A DNA stretch of 64,000 nt from contig JBBJOI010000007.1 of NCBI GenBank assembly GCA_037721555.1, positions 60,163 through 124,162 on the forward strand. Direction: 5' to 3'. The notes beneath the pieces are model-generated. The model worked only from the letters and a program-made list of their open reading frames with translations. It had not been told where the DNA came from and did not search any database. This stretch comes from Gaiellasilicea sp037721555 (GTDB lineage Bacteria; Actinomycetota; Thermoleophilia; Gaiellales; Gaiellaceae). Shown here piece after piece: positions 32,564-40,833 of the stretch. Made by a program: the position numbers and the translations under genes. Within the stretch, counting starts at the first letter, position 1; every line of letters begins with the position of its first letter.

Positions 32564-33756
32564 AGATCTTCGTCGCGGTAGCGATCGCGCTCCTGGCCGG
32601 GACCTCGGCAGTGGATGCAACCAAGTTCCGCTACGAGCGTGCCGTGAGGACGTCGGGGCCTGGCCCGGTAGCCTTCGAGCCGGACGGGTCGCTGCTCGCC
32701 CATGCGAAGCCCGGGCTTGCCGATCTCCGGGTGCTCGATGCAGACGGCGAGCAGGTGCCGTGGCGCCTGTTGCCGCAGGTCGAGGAGGTGATCCAGCCGA
32801 CCCGGATCCTGAACAGCGGCAGACGTGGTCCGCGTGCGGTTGCGCTCCTCGACCTCGGCCCACAGCGGACGGTGTACGACCGAATCGAGCTAGAGACCCC
32901 AACAACGGATTTCGTCGGTCGCGTAACGGTCTTCGGTTCCGACAGCCGGGAGGGCCCATTCACCCGGCTGTCGGCGACCGGGATCTACGACATCGAGGGA
33001 GCCGCGAGCGCTCGCAGCACAACGGCGGTCGTGCCGCCGTCCGATTTCCGATACCTCTCGGTTCGCGCGACGGGAGCGAAGCGGATCGACGGCGCGACCG
33101 TATCTGGCGCAGGCAACCGGCAGCGATTGGTACGGCGCGGCCACGCGGTCATCGCCGGGCCGGGGCGCTCGCCGAGACGGAGCGTCTTCGTGCTCGACTT
33201 CGGCTTTCCGGAGGTGCCGGTCACAGAGCTCACCTTCTCGCTCGTAGGACGCGCGGCAGCGGCGACCTACGACCGCCCGATCCGGATCGAGGGGTCGAAC
33301 GATCGCACAAACTTTCGGCTGCTCACGCGCGCGCGCGTCTTCCGCTTCCCTGGCTCGCGCTCGGCGCCCGTTTCGTTCCGCTCCGGCTTCCGCTACCTCC
33401 GGGTGACGATCGAGAACGGCGACGACCCTCCCCTTCGGGGCGTGCGGCTCGATCCGTTCGCGCCGTCGGAGGCAATCCTGCTGGAGCCGGGGCACGTGCA
33501 GCCGTTCCGCCTGCTCTACGGCGGGCCGGAGGTGTTGGCACCGAGCTACGAGTTCGCGCGGATCCCGGCTCCGGAACCACGCACAATCGTGGCGCCGGAT
33601 CAGCTGGGAAGCGAGCGGCTGAGCGATCTGTTCGAGCCACCGGCCGACTCGCGATCGTTCGTCGAGCGGAACCCGAAGCTGATCCAGGGCACGCTCGCAC
33701 TGGCGGCGTTCGCGCTCTGCCTCGGTGGTTTCCTCGCGCTGCGCCGGCGCACCTGA
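32560..33756 (+). CDS. DUF3999-like exported protein with C-terminal membrane anchor
   Basis: 398 aa. It has a signal peptide (MKIFVAVAIALLAGTSAV), beta-rich domains reminiscent of discoidin-like folds with YLSVRATG and YLRVTIENG strands, and a C-terminal membrane helix (GTLALAAFALCLGGFLAL) followed by RRRT. It is translationally coupled to the DUF2339 gene, so the two products probably act together at the envelope. The function is unknown. Confidence 0.78.
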   Translation: MKIFVAVAIALLAGTSAVDATKFRYERAVRTSGPGPVAFEPDGSLLAHAKPGLADLRVLDADGEQVPWRLLPQVEEVIQPTRILNSGRRGPRAVALLDLGPQRTVYDRIELETPTTDFVGRVTVFGSDSREGPFTRLSATGIYDIEGAASARSTTAVVPPSDFRYLSVRATGAKRIDGATVSGAGNRQRLVRRGHAVIAGPGRSPRRSVFVLDFGFPEVPVTELTFSLVGRAAAATYDRPIRIEGSNDRTNFRLLTRARVFRFPGSRSAPVSFRSGFRYLRVTIENGDDPPLRGVRLDPFAPSEAILLEPGHVQPFRLLYGGPEVLAPSYEFARIPAPEPRTIVAPDQLGSERLSDLFEPPADSRSFVERNPKLIQGTLALAAFALCLGGFLALRRRT

Positions 33757-33814
33757 CTTCGTGCGGACAGACCTCGTGCGCACCGGACACCGGCACGCGC
33801 CGGGAGGCCTACCT

Positions 33815-33997
33815 CTAAGCGGCGGTGCGGCGGAGCTGGCGCTCGTCGAGAACGCTGCGGCAGCCCGAGCAGATGTGCTGCTCGACTTCGTACGGGACGC
33901 CGGCACGCTGGCGCACGGCGTGTGTCACGACCGCCTTGTGCACATGGAGGCGACGGGTCCGCCGCGGGGGATCCTTCTCAACCATCTCTTCGCTCAC
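33815..33997 (-). CDS. Small zinc-ribbon-like protein, function unknown
   Basis: About 60 aa from GTG 33997 (ATG 33985 is an alternative). It is basic, with the block LHVHKAVVTHAVRQRAGV and a C-terminal H-x-C-x2-C element in EQHICSGCRSVLDERQLRR. The single CxxC plus upstream histidines could bind one zinc ion. No family is recognised. It is divergent from the L,D-transpeptidase gene across an AT-rich region. Confidence 0.55.
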   Translation of the reverse strand: MSEEMVEKDPPRRTRRLHVHKAVVTHAVRQRAGVPYEVEQHICSGCRSVLDERQLRRTAA

Positions 33998-34023
33998 GTT
34001 AACGATGCCGCCCCCCGGCGCAA

Positions 34024-34060
34024 GTGCAAAAAGGGTTAAATTCCAGTGATTTTTTTGCAC
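34024..34060. promoter_or_regulatory. AT-rich inverted repeat GTGCAAAAA-N19-TTTTTGCAC
   Basis: Perfect 9-bp arms at 34024-34032 and 34052-34060 enclose 19 nt containing TTAAATTCC. It is among the most AT-rich spots in the window and lies between the small zinc-ribbon gene (minus) and the L,D-transpeptidase gene (plus). The repeat could be an operator or promoter region for both; it does not look like a GC-rich terminator. Confidence 0.5.
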
Positions 34061-34091
34061 ACGAGCTCTCTCCAGCGCTAAAGTTGCTGTT

Positions 34092-34868
34092 GTGCGTCAC
34101 GTCATCGTCTTTTGCGCCGCGGTCCTGATCGGCCTCGCCGCCGTCGGTTCCGCCTCTGCCAGGTCTGACGTCTCGAATCGCGGGAAGTCAGTAGCTGTTC
34201 CCGCGAAGGTGGCGGAGACGGCCTGCGTCGCCGGCAGCGTGCAACGCCTGGGAACCCCGAGGCGCTCGTACGCGGCAATTGCGCGCACTCGCTTAACGGC
34301 TTTTCGCCGCCCCGGGCGGGGGCGCTTCGCCGAGTTCGGCGTCAGGAACGTAAACGGCGTCGCTACCGTCTTCGCAGTGCGATCGCGTCGCATCGACGGG
34401 ACCTGCCGCGCCCGGTGGTACCGCGTTCAGCTTCCGATCAAGCCGAACGGTGTCCGAGGCTGGGTACGGGCGAAGGACGTGACGCTCGTGCGCGTCCGAA
34501 CGCGAGTGGTCGTCGACCTGTCGGCGCGGCGCGTGACGCTCTTCAGCCGCGGTCGTAGGGTGATGTCGGTGCGTGCCGCGATCGGCTCCTCCGCCACACC
34601 GACGCCAACCGGCTCCTACTACGTCAACCAGCGCCTGATCGCGCCCGATGCGCGCGGCCCCTTCGGCCCCGGCGCGGTCGGGATCTCTGCGTTCTCTGAG
34701 GTTCTCACCGGCTGGGTTCAGGGTGGCCCCGTTGCTATTCACGGGACAAACCGGCCGGATCTCGTCGGTCAAGCGGTCTCGAACGGCTGCATCCGCATCC
34801 GGAACGACGACCTTCGCCGCCTCTTCAGCCTGGCGCTCGCGGGCACCCCCGTCCTCGTGAGGGCATAG
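34092..34868 (+). CDS. Secreted L,D-transpeptidase (YkuD domain)
   Basis: 258 aa. It has a signal peptide (about 1-24), a middle SH3-like region (about 60-130, with YRVQLPIKPNGVRGWV) and a YkuD domain (about 135-258). The active-site motif IHGTN followed by SNGCIRIRNDD carries the catalytic His and Cys. Such enzymes form 3-3 crosslinks in peptidoglycan. The start is GTG at 34092. The next gene follows after 9 nt. Confidence 0.93.
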   Translation: MRHVIVFCAAVLIGLAAVGSASARSDVSNRGKSVAVPAKVAETACVAGSVQRLGTPRRSYAAIARTRLTAFRRPGRGRFAEFGVRNVNGVATVFAVRSRRIDGTCRARWYRVQLPIKPNGVRGWVRAKDVTLVRVRTRVVVDLSARRVTLFSRGRRVMSVRAAIGSSATPTPTGSYYVNQRLIAPDARGPFGPGAVGISAFSEVLTGWVQGGPVAIHGTNRPDLVGQAVSNGCIRIRNDDLRRLFSLALAGTPVLVRA

Positions 34869-34877
34869 GATCCTGCC

Positions 34878-35342
34878 ATGACGAGAAACCAGCCGAAGGA
34901 CATCCTGTCGCGCGTTGCCGATCTCGGCGAGGAGGCTCTCAACAAGCTACCGAGCTTCCCGGGCGGCGACCGCCTGCAGGAAGTCGTCAACCAGAGCCGT
35001 ACGAGGCTCGACGAGATGCAAAAGCGGCTGCGCGGTCTCGACGTGCTCGAGCAGCGCGTGGACGAGCTGGAGGGGCGGCTTGCAAAGCTCGAGGGGCACT
35101 CTCCGAGCCTGCCCGCCGCCTCCGCCCAGACCGGCCTCGGTCCGACCGGCAAAGATCCGACTGGCAAAGATCCGACTGGCCCCAGTCCGATTGGCACAGA
35201 TCCGATTGGCACAGATTCGACGGGCACTCGCCCGACGGGGACAGCGCCGGCGGGCGCAGGTTCGGCGGGCGCAAATCCCGTGGGCGCAGATCCCGTGGGC
35301 GCAGATCCCGCGGGCACAGTGCCGACGACGCCTCCCGCGTAG
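34878..35342 (+). CDS. Coiled-coil protein with a 12-unit pentapeptide-period tail
   Basis: 154 aa. Residues 1-75 are helical and heptad-like (DRLQEVVNQSRTRLDEMQKR, then LEQRVDELEGRLAKLEGH). The tail (about 89-148) is a five-residue repeat of form P-x-G-x-x, for example PTGKD, PIGTD and PVGAD. No signal peptide is visible. The repeat is a 15-bp minisatellite at DNA level. It follows the L,D-transpeptidase by 9 nt, which suggests an envelope or cytoskeletal link. The function is unknown. Confidence 0.7.
   Translation: MTRNQPKDILSRVADLGEEALNKLPSFPGGDRLQEVVNQSRTRLDEMQKRLRGLDVLEQRVDELEGRLAKLEGHSPSLPAASAQTGLGPTGKDPTGKDPTGPSPIGTDPIGTDSTGTRPTGTAPAGAGSAGANPVGADPVGADPAGTVPTTPPA
35142..35321 (+). repeat. 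15-bp in-frame minisatellite, 12 units
   Basis: Twelve consecutive 15-bp units encode P-x-G-x-x. Units 4 and 5 (CCGATTGGCACAGAT) and units 10 and 11 (CCCGTGGGCGCAGAT) are identical pairs, and units 1 and 2 differ by one base, so recent local duplications are evident. The period is a multiple of three, so changes in copy number keep the frame. Confidence 0.9.
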
Positions 35343-36254
35343 CTACCGCGGGACGCGGACGCGCAGCGCGCGCGGCACGATCTCGAAGCGCACCGGCGTG
35401 GTGCCGGGCTGTTCGCCGTCAAGCTCGACCGGGAGCGGCTCCGTCGAGTCGACTGAGACGACGGCACCTCGGAGCAGCTCGGCCTTCGGGTGGGGCAGGT
35501 GTCCGCCCCAGAACGTCTTCGGCAGGGTCGTCAACAGGTCGCGCTTGGTTAGGTCACCGATCGTGAGGACGTCGAAGAGGCCGTCGTCGGGCTCGGCCGC
35601 CGGGCAGATCTTCATGCCGCCGCCGAAGCAGCGGCCGTTGGCAACGACCACGTCGTGCATCCGGCCGCCCCGGATCTCGTCGTCGACCGACACGCGGAGC
35701 TCAGAGTTCTCCCAGCCGGAGAACACCGCCAGCGTCGCCCAGAGGTACGACACCTTGCCGCCGAGCGCCTTCGTCGTCTCGTTGGCACGCTGTGCGATCG
35801 CCCCGCTCATCCCGGCGCTCGCGACGTTCGCGAAATACGACTCGGCCTCGGCACCGTCCCACGCTCGATAGCGAGCGCGACCGAGGTCGATCGTACGGGT
35901 CTGCCCGCGAAGCGCGACTTCGAGTGCACCGTCGAGCTTGTGGGGGATGCCGTAGGTGCGCACGAAGTCCCAACCGGTGCCGCGAGGGATGACTGCGATC
36001 TCGGGCTCGTCGAGATCGTGGATCCCGTTCGCGACCTCGTTGACGGATCCGTCGCCGCCCACGACGACGAGGAGCGTCGCGCCGCCGAGCGCCGCCTCCC
36101 GAGCGAGAACGCCGAGGTGTCCGGGCGCCTCGGAGAAGAGCGTGTCTCCGTCGAGCCCGCGGGTCGCGGCCCGGCGCGCGATCTCGGGCCAGCGCCTGCC
36201 GGTCGCGCCGTTGTCGGACGCCGGGTTGACCAGGAAGACAGTTGCGCTCACCAC
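35343..36254 (-). CDS. Diacylglycerol/lipid kinase family protein (YegS/BmrU/DgkB type)
   Basis: 303 aa. The DAGK catalytic domain is at the N-terminus with FLVNPASDNGATGRRW and VVVGGDGSVNEVANG, then VIPRGTGWDFVRTYG. It phosphorylates a lipid or related alcohol with ATP at the membrane. The GTP/ATP site and the second domain's GDLTKRDLL are intact. The stop codons of this gene and of the repeat protein are adjacent (convergent, no gap). Confidence 0.92.
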   Translation of the reverse strand: MVSATVFLVNPASDNGATGRRWPEIARRAATRGLDGDTLFSEAPGHLGVLAREAALGGATLLVVVGGDGSVNEVANGIHDLDEPEIAVIPRGTGWDFVRTYGIPHKLDGALEVALRGQTRTIDLGRARYRAWDGAEAESYFANVASAGMSGAIAQRANETTKALGGKVSYLWATLAVFSGWENSELRVSVDDEIRGGRMHDVVVANGRCFGGGMKICPAAEPDDGLFDVLTIGDLTKRDLLTTLPKTFWGGHLPHPKAELLRGAVVSVDSTEPLPVELDGEQPGTTPVRFEIVPRALRVRVPR

Positions 36255-36344
36255 TCTCCCATGCCTGTGATGCCTTTGAGCGTCACCGCAGGGATCTTCG
36301 GCGGGATGCGCAGCCGCTTCAGCGGGGGAGCATCCTGTGCCACA

Positions 36345-37052
36345 TCAGTGAGTTGCGGTCGCCAGCGCCACGCGCGTCATGCGGTCGACGGCGGAGCGCA
36401 GATCGTCGTCCGAGATCCGCGTGAACTCGCCCTCGACCACGATGTCGCTGACGGTGAGCAGGCAGCCGGCCTGCACGCCCCGAAGCGCGCCGACTGTGAA
36501 GAGGGCGGACGCTTCCATCTCGACCGCCAGCACGCCACGTTTCGACCAGCGCTCGTACTGGCCCTCGTCGGGGTTGTAGAACAGGTCGCTCGAGACGATC
36601 GGCCCGACGTGCATCTCCTGGCCCATCCCCTTGGCCACGTGGACGGCGCCGTGAATGAGCTCCCAGCTGGCGGTCGGACAGTGCGGCTCGTTCCCGACCA
36701 GGTGCATGGCCGTCGAGTCCGCCGGAACCGCCGTGAGCGCGACGATCATGTCGCCGAGCGCGTGATGGGGTTGCAGTCCGCCGCAGGTGCCGACGCGCAG
36801 CAACTTCTTCACGCCCAACTGGACGAGCTCCTCGAAGATGATCGTCGCCCCGGGGCAGCCCATGCCGGTGCCCTGCACCGAGATCGGCTTGCCTTCCCAC
36901 GTACCGGTGTAGCCGAGCAGACCTCGCTCCGAGTTCCGCTGGACGACGTCGTCCAGGTAGGTCTCAGCGATGTAGGTCGCGCGGAGAGGATCGCCCGGGA
37001 GGAGGCACGCCTCTGCGTAGTCACCAGGCTCGGCTCGCACATGGATTGGCAC
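36345..37052 (-). CDS. deoD: Purine nucleoside phosphorylase DeoD type
   Basis: 235 aa, the hexameric bacterial type. It phosphorolyses purine (deoxy)nucleosides to base and sugar-1-phosphate. Motifs are LLPGDPLRATYIAETYL, GTGMGCPGATIIFEELV and VLAVEMEASALFTVGA, with the catalytic Asp in TVSDIVVEGEF. GTG at 37052 is chosen by family length and because TAGAGT (37060-37065) ends 7 nt upstream. The 90 nt to the lipid kinase gene (36255-36344) holds no recognised feature. Confidence 0.93.
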   Translation of the reverse strand: MPIHVRAEPGDYAEACLLPGDPLRATYIAETYLDDVVQRNSERGLLGYTGTWEGKPISVQGTGMGCPGATIIFEELVQLGVKKLLRVGTCGGLQPHHALGDMIVALTAVPADSTAMHLVGNEPHCPTASWELIHGAVHVAKGMGQEMHVGPIVSSDLFYNPDEGQYERWSKRGVLAVEMEASALFTVGALRGVQAGCLLTVSDIVVEGEFTRISDDDLRSAVDRMTRVALATATH

Positions 37053-37122
37053 CCGCGCGACTCTATCTGGCCGCGCTACGCGGAACCAGCGGAGTGGCGT
37101 CCGTTCGTGCAGGATCAGGGCG

Positions 37123-37902
37123 ATGCCGGACCTCGTCGAGCCGACGCGCGAGCAGATTCTCGCGTACTGCGCCGAGGACCCGGTCGAGCGCGTGTTTCTG
37201 GAGGATGTGGCCCGCCGCAACCTCGGTCGCTTCGCCGCCCTTGCCGAGGCGGGTCGACTCGTGGCTCTCTGCCATGCCGGGGTCAACGTCGTGCCGTCCG
37301 GCCGCGGTTGCTCGGCGTTCGCCGCGGTGACCGCACAGGCACGCGCCCGGATGCTGATCGGCGAGCAGCGGGCAGTGACGGATCTCTGGGAAGCAGTCCG
37401 CAGCCGGCTGCCGCGTGAGCGCGAGGACCGGCCGGCGCAGCCGGTATACGCGATCGCGGACGCGCCACAACCCGGTGGCAGCGCCCTGAGGCCGGCGACG
37501 AGCGACGATCTCGAGCTCCTGCTTCCGGCATGCGCCGCCGCGCACGAGCTGGAGCTCGGGATCAACCCGCTGCAGCACGACCCCAGCGGTTTTCGCTGGA
37601 GGACTCGTTCGCAGCTCGAGGAGGGCAGGTCGTGGATCTGGACCGTGGACGGCGTCGTCCTGTTCAAGGCTGAGGCCTCTGCCTGGACGCCGCAGGCGGT
37701 GCAGCTGCAGCAGGTGTGGACCGATCCCGAGGCTCGTCGGCGCGGCCACGCCGCCAGGGGCCTGCAGGATCTCATCCGCCTGCTCCTGGAACGGGTGCCG
37801 CGGGTCTGCCTCTTCGTGCGCGCCGAGAACGCAGCGGCGATCAGGCTCTACGACCGTGTGGGCATGCAACACGTGCTCGACTACCGCAGCGTGCTGCTAT
37901 AG
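37123..37902 (+). CDS. GNAT acetyltransferase with N-terminal DUF4081-like domain
   Basis: 259 aa. Residues 1-115 match the DUF4081-like region that precedes GNAT domains in actinobacteria (FLEDVARRNLGRF). The GNAT fold (about 120-259) contains VWTDPEARRRGHAARGLQ, the acetyl-CoA binding motif A, then VCLFVRAENAAAIRLYDRVG. The substrate is unknown. Upstream it is divergent from deoD. Confidence 0.87.
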   Translation: MPDLVEPTREQILAYCAEDPVERVFLEDVARRNLGRFAALAEAGRLVALCHAGVNVVPSGRGCSAFAAVTAQARARMLIGEQRAVTDLWEAVRSRLPREREDRPAQPVYAIADAPQPGGSALRPATSDDLELLLPACAAAHELELGINPLQHDPSGFRWRTRSQLEEGRSWIWTVDGVVLFKAEASAWTPQAVQLQQVWTDPEARRRGHAARGLQDLIRLLLERVPRVCLFVRAENAAAIRLYDRVGMQHVLDYRSVLL

Positions 37903-37946
37903 GCCTGCCGCGGCACAGCCGGCCTCCGGCCGCGTAGCGTGAGCGT

Positions 37947-38531
37947 GTGAAGACGCTCGTGCTCGCGCGCCACGCCCAATCCAGGCTGAGTGTCCTCGAC
38001 CGGCTCAACGGCGACCCCTCGGTGGAAGTGGGACTCACCGAGGTCGGGCGCGAGGAGGCCCGCGACCTCGGGAAGAAAGCGGGAGCGGTCGATCTCGTCG
38101 CGCACACGGCTTTCGGCCGGACGCGCGAGACCGCGGAGCTGGCCTGGCCGGGCACGCCGTTGCTGGTCGTGCCGGAGCTCAACGAGATCGGGTTCGGCCG
38201 GTTCGAGGGAACGCATTGGGACGAGGGCTATCGCGACTGGGTTCTCACGTCGGGTGCGGACGAACCTTCTCCAGGGGGCGGCGAAAGTCGTCTCGATGCG
38301 ATCCGGCGTTATCTCGTCGGTTACCGCCTCTTGCTGCAGCGGCCCGAAGAGCGCGTCGCACTCGTCGCGCACGGCGCACAGGTTCGCTACGTGCTGCTGG
38401 GCCTCGATGAACTGCCGCCGATGCGCTTGCTCGAGCGAGTGCCTCCGGCGACACCCTTCGTCATCCCGGTCGATCGATTCGCACGCGCCGTGGACGTCAT
38501 CGGGGCCTGGGTGGCACAGCCCGCGTTCTAG
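37947..38531 (+). CDS. Histidine phosphatase family protein
   Basis: 194 aa. The phosphohistidine motif is LARHAQSRLS (H9), a variant of RHG; the second catalytic His is in LVAHGAQVRYVLLG. An acid sits in ELNEIGFGRFEG. It belongs with phosphoglycerate-mutase-like phosphatases; the substrate is unknown. GTG at 37947 has TAGCGT (37935-37940) 6 nt upstream. Its stop codon lies in the 5' edge of palindromic element C. Confidence 0.9.
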   Translation: MKTLVLARHAQSRLSVLDRLNGDPSVEVGLTEVGREEARDLGKKAGAVDLVAHTAFGRTRETAELAWPGTPLLVVPELNEIGFGRFEGTHWDEGYRDWVLTSGADEPSPGGGESRLDAIRRYLVGYRLLLQRPEERVALVAHGAQVRYVLLGLDELPPMRLLERVPPATPFVIPVDRFARAVDVIGAWVAQPAF

Positions 38532-38703
38532 AGCATCGTGTCAAGACGAAGCCTTGATCCCGGGCGCGCGCGGCACGATCACCGCGTCCTCGGTCGCCCC
38601 GATGGAGCTGCTATCGAGGCTCTGTCGAGCTAAGCGAGGCCCATTGCGCTCGCACCGTCCAGCACACCCCGCCGGCGAAGCTTCACTCTGAGACGAGTGC
38701 TAG
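38528..38703. repeat. Palindromic repeat element C (between convergent genes)
   Basis: About 175 bp, a degenerate member of the B/D family. It has the left core GCGTCCTCGGTCGC (about 38584-38597), a central imperfect stem CGATGG/TATCG near 38600-38620 and the right core TTGCGCTCGCACC with CACCCCGCCGGCGAAGC (38644-38681). The outer arms from CTAGAGCATCGTG to CGAGTGCTAG are only partly complementary. It lies between the convergent phosphatase gene (+) and a membrane protein gene (-). Confidence 0.65.
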
Positions 38704-38973
38704 GGGCACTACTTGAACCCGTGCGCGCGCTTCGAGTCGGTCGGCCGCCCAAGTGGAGCGCTCGTCTCCTCGCGCGCAGACCCTTCTGCCCTCGCGCGGG
38801 CCACATCCGCCCGAAACGGTCGATGTTCGCCTTATCTGCAGAAGGAGCGCGTTCCAGGCTCGTTCGAGCCCGACAGGCGTGACGAGCCCACGGAGAGCGC
38901 AGTGCCGACGGCGAGCTTCAAGCGGGCGACGTGCGGTTGGATCTCCGTCAGAGCGCGGTCGGCCTCGTCGTTC
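38704..38973. other. 270 bp without a recognisable gene
   Basis: Open frames occur on both strands, but none resembles a known protein or has a convincing start signal. No tRNA, terminator or repeat was recognised beyond the right edge of element C. Confidence 0.5.
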
Positions 38974-39786
38974 TCAAACCTGCCGTGCCGGAGGCCGTTC
39001 GCGAGCGTCTCGCACGGGTTGCGGCGCTGGTGCGCTTCGGCGCCCTGCACACGCTGACCGAGCGTCCTCGATCGTGACGCGGGCCGCTTCCGAGCCCAGC
39101 CACCGCGCGTTCAGGGCGACGAAGACAGCGATTCCCGCCGCGACGCAGAACTCGAACCACTCGCCGAAGTTGATCGCCGGCAGCGGCCCCTCCCGGCCGA
39201 TCCGGTAGAGCGCGTGGAGCAGGAAACCGCTGCTGAGAAAGAGCGGCGGGACGAAGAGGCGCGTGTTGAGCCGGATCGCAGCGCTTCGATGCCGGTACAT
39301 CAGCCACGGGCCGAGCGAGCCGTACAGTCCCACGGCGAGCTGCCCGATCAGGTACAGGGTGTGCACGGCAGAGAGGTTGTGAACGGTCAGCTCCGCCTGC
39401 AGGTTCGCGTTTCGTACGGCGTCGGGCCCCTGGAAGCCGAACAGCCGCTGGCCCCACGAGATCTCCTCGCCCACAGCGAGGACGAAGAGGAGGGCGCCGA
39501 GCGCATAAGCAGATGCCTGCGTCCGGAGCTCTCGGTGCCGGAGCTGCAGAGCGACGACGCCCGAGAGAGCTGCGGTAATCGCCAGAGCCGCCGCGGTGCT
39601 CCACTCGATTACCGAATCCTCCTGCACGAGCAGCGAGAACAGCGGACGGTGGAGCGCGAGCAAGCCCGCGAGGAGAACCGCACCGAAGGCCGGAAGCACG
39701 AAGAGCGTCGTCGCGGTGGAGCCCTTGAGCTGCCAACCGGCTGCGCGGAAGGCCTGCGAGCGTGCTGCCTGATACGGACCGTTCAC
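38974..39786 (-). CDS. Multi-pass membrane protein of unknown function with EEISWGQR motif
   Basis: 270 aa with about 6-7 hydrophobic helices. The loop AVGEEISWGQRLFGFQGPD, followed by NLQAELTVHNL, is strikingly polar next to membrane helices. I recall this E-E-x-S-W-G-Q-R / N-x-Q-x-E-x3-H-N pattern from other uncharacterised bacterial membrane proteins. A set of membrane-embedded Glu, His and Asn residues suggests catalysis or metal binding. The C-terminus is cytosolic, basic and proline-rich. ATG at 39786 is used; the gene is divergent from tilS. Confidence 0.75.
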   Translation of the reverse strand: MNGPYQAARSQAFRAAGWQLKGSTATTLFVLPAFGAVLLAGLLALHRPLFSLLVQEDSVIEWSTAAALAITAALSGVVALQLRHRELRTQASAYALGALLFVLAVGEEISWGQRLFGFQGPDAVRNANLQAELTVHNLSAVHTLYLIGQLAVGLYGSLGPWLMYRHRSAAIRLNTRLFVPPLFLSSGFLLHALYRIGREGPLPAINFGEWFEFCVAAGIAVFVALNARWLGSEAARVTIEDARSACAGRRSAPAPQPVRDARERPPARQV

Positions 39787-39855
39787 TTCCTGATTATGTG
39801 GAGCGGCGCAGCGTTACAAGTCTTGAGAAGTTGCGGCCCACGGCACAATGGCTGG

Positions 39856-40833
39856 ATGCTGGAGCGCATCGAGAGATTCATCCGCAAGCGCAGCCTGATC
39901 CCTCCCGGCGGCGAGGTCACGTGCCTCGTCTCCGGCGGCGCCGACTCGACCTGTCTCTGGCACGTGCTCGATACGCTCGGCTACCGCGTGTCCGCCCTCC
40001 ACGTAAACCACGGGCTGCGCGGGGCAGAGTCGGACGAGGACGCCCGCTTCTGCCGTGAGCTGATGGGCGCTGAGGTCGCTGAGGCGCGCCTGCCGGCTCT
40101 GTCAGGCGGCGCGACGGAGGCAAAGCTGCGAGAGCTTCGCTACTCGTTCGCCACGGAGCGCCTGCGTGCGACGGGCCACACGGCCTCCGACCAGATCGAG
40201 ACCGTCATCCTCCGCCTCGTCGCGAGTGGGGGCACGAGGGGGATCAAGGCCAAGCGTGAGGACGGCGTCGTCCGCCCACTGCTCGGCGTGTGGCGCGAGG
40301 AGACGGAGGTCTACTGCCGCGAGCGAGGTCTCCCGTTTCGCGTCGACTCGTCCAACCAGGAGACCAAGCGTGGCCTCATCCGGGCCGAGATCCTGCCGCT
40401 CCTCGAGCGCCTCGACCCGCGTGCGCGGACGAATCTGCTCGGGCTCGCCGAGCGGGAGCCGCGGCTGCCGCGGACGCTCGAGCGGACCCTGGTCGAGTTG
40501 CTCTCCTCGGTCGACGGAACAGAGGCGGCCGACCTCGGTCAAGGCGTTCGCGCAGTGCGCGAGTACGACTCGCTCCGGCTGGAGGGCGCGATCGTGTGGG
40601 GGCCGTGGACGATCGAGTCCTCCCGTGACGGGCTCGAGGTGCGCAGGCGACGACCCGGGGATCGGCTCGCAGGACGGCGCAGAAAGGTGCAGGATCTGCT
40701 CGTGGACGCGAAGGTGCCGAGAAGCGCTCGGGACGACTGGCCGATCGTGGTGCGAGGCGACGATGTCGTGGCCGTGCCGGGCGTCGCCGAGGCGCCTGGC
40801 TGGGAAGGTGCCGTGTCGTGGAAGAGGTCGTGA
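39856..40833 (+). CDS. tilS: tRNA(Ile)-lysidine synthase
   Basis: 325 aa. TilS attaches lysine to C34 of tRNA-Ile(CAU) so that it reads AUA. The PP-loop is CLVSGGADSTCLWH, followed by LHVNHGLRGAESDEDARFC and HTASDQIETVILRL. The C-terminal domain is shortened but retains LEVRRRRPGDRLAGRRRKVQ. ATG at 39856 has CACAAT (39844-39849) 6 nt upstream. The hpt gene starts inside its 3' end, the usual tilS-hpt-ftsH order. Confidence 0.94.
   Translation: MLERIERFIRKRSLIPPGGEVTCLVSGGADSTCLWHVLDTLGYRVSALHVNHGLRGAESDEDARFCRELMGAEVAEARLPALSGGATEAKLRELRYSFATERLRATGHTASDQIETVILRLVASGGTRGIKAKREDGVVRPLLGVWREETEVYCRERGLPFRVDSSNQETKRGLIRAEILPLLERLDPRARTNLLGLAEREPRLPRTLERTLVELLSSVDGTEAADLGQGVRAVREYDSLRLEGAIVWGPWTIESSRDGLEVRRRRPGDRLAGRRRKVQDLLVDAKVPRSARDDWPIVVRGDDVVAVPGVAEAPGWEGAVSWKRS

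Noticed and set aside
35142..35321. Array of short repeats that might be a CRISPR
   Set aside because: The units are contiguous 15-bp repeats without spacers, lie in frame inside a gene and encode P-x-G-x-x; no cas genes are present.
38704..39057. Open frames on both strands to the right of element C
   Set aside because: No recognisable motif, no ribosome-binding site or leaderless box, and composition typical of chance frames in GC-rich DNA.
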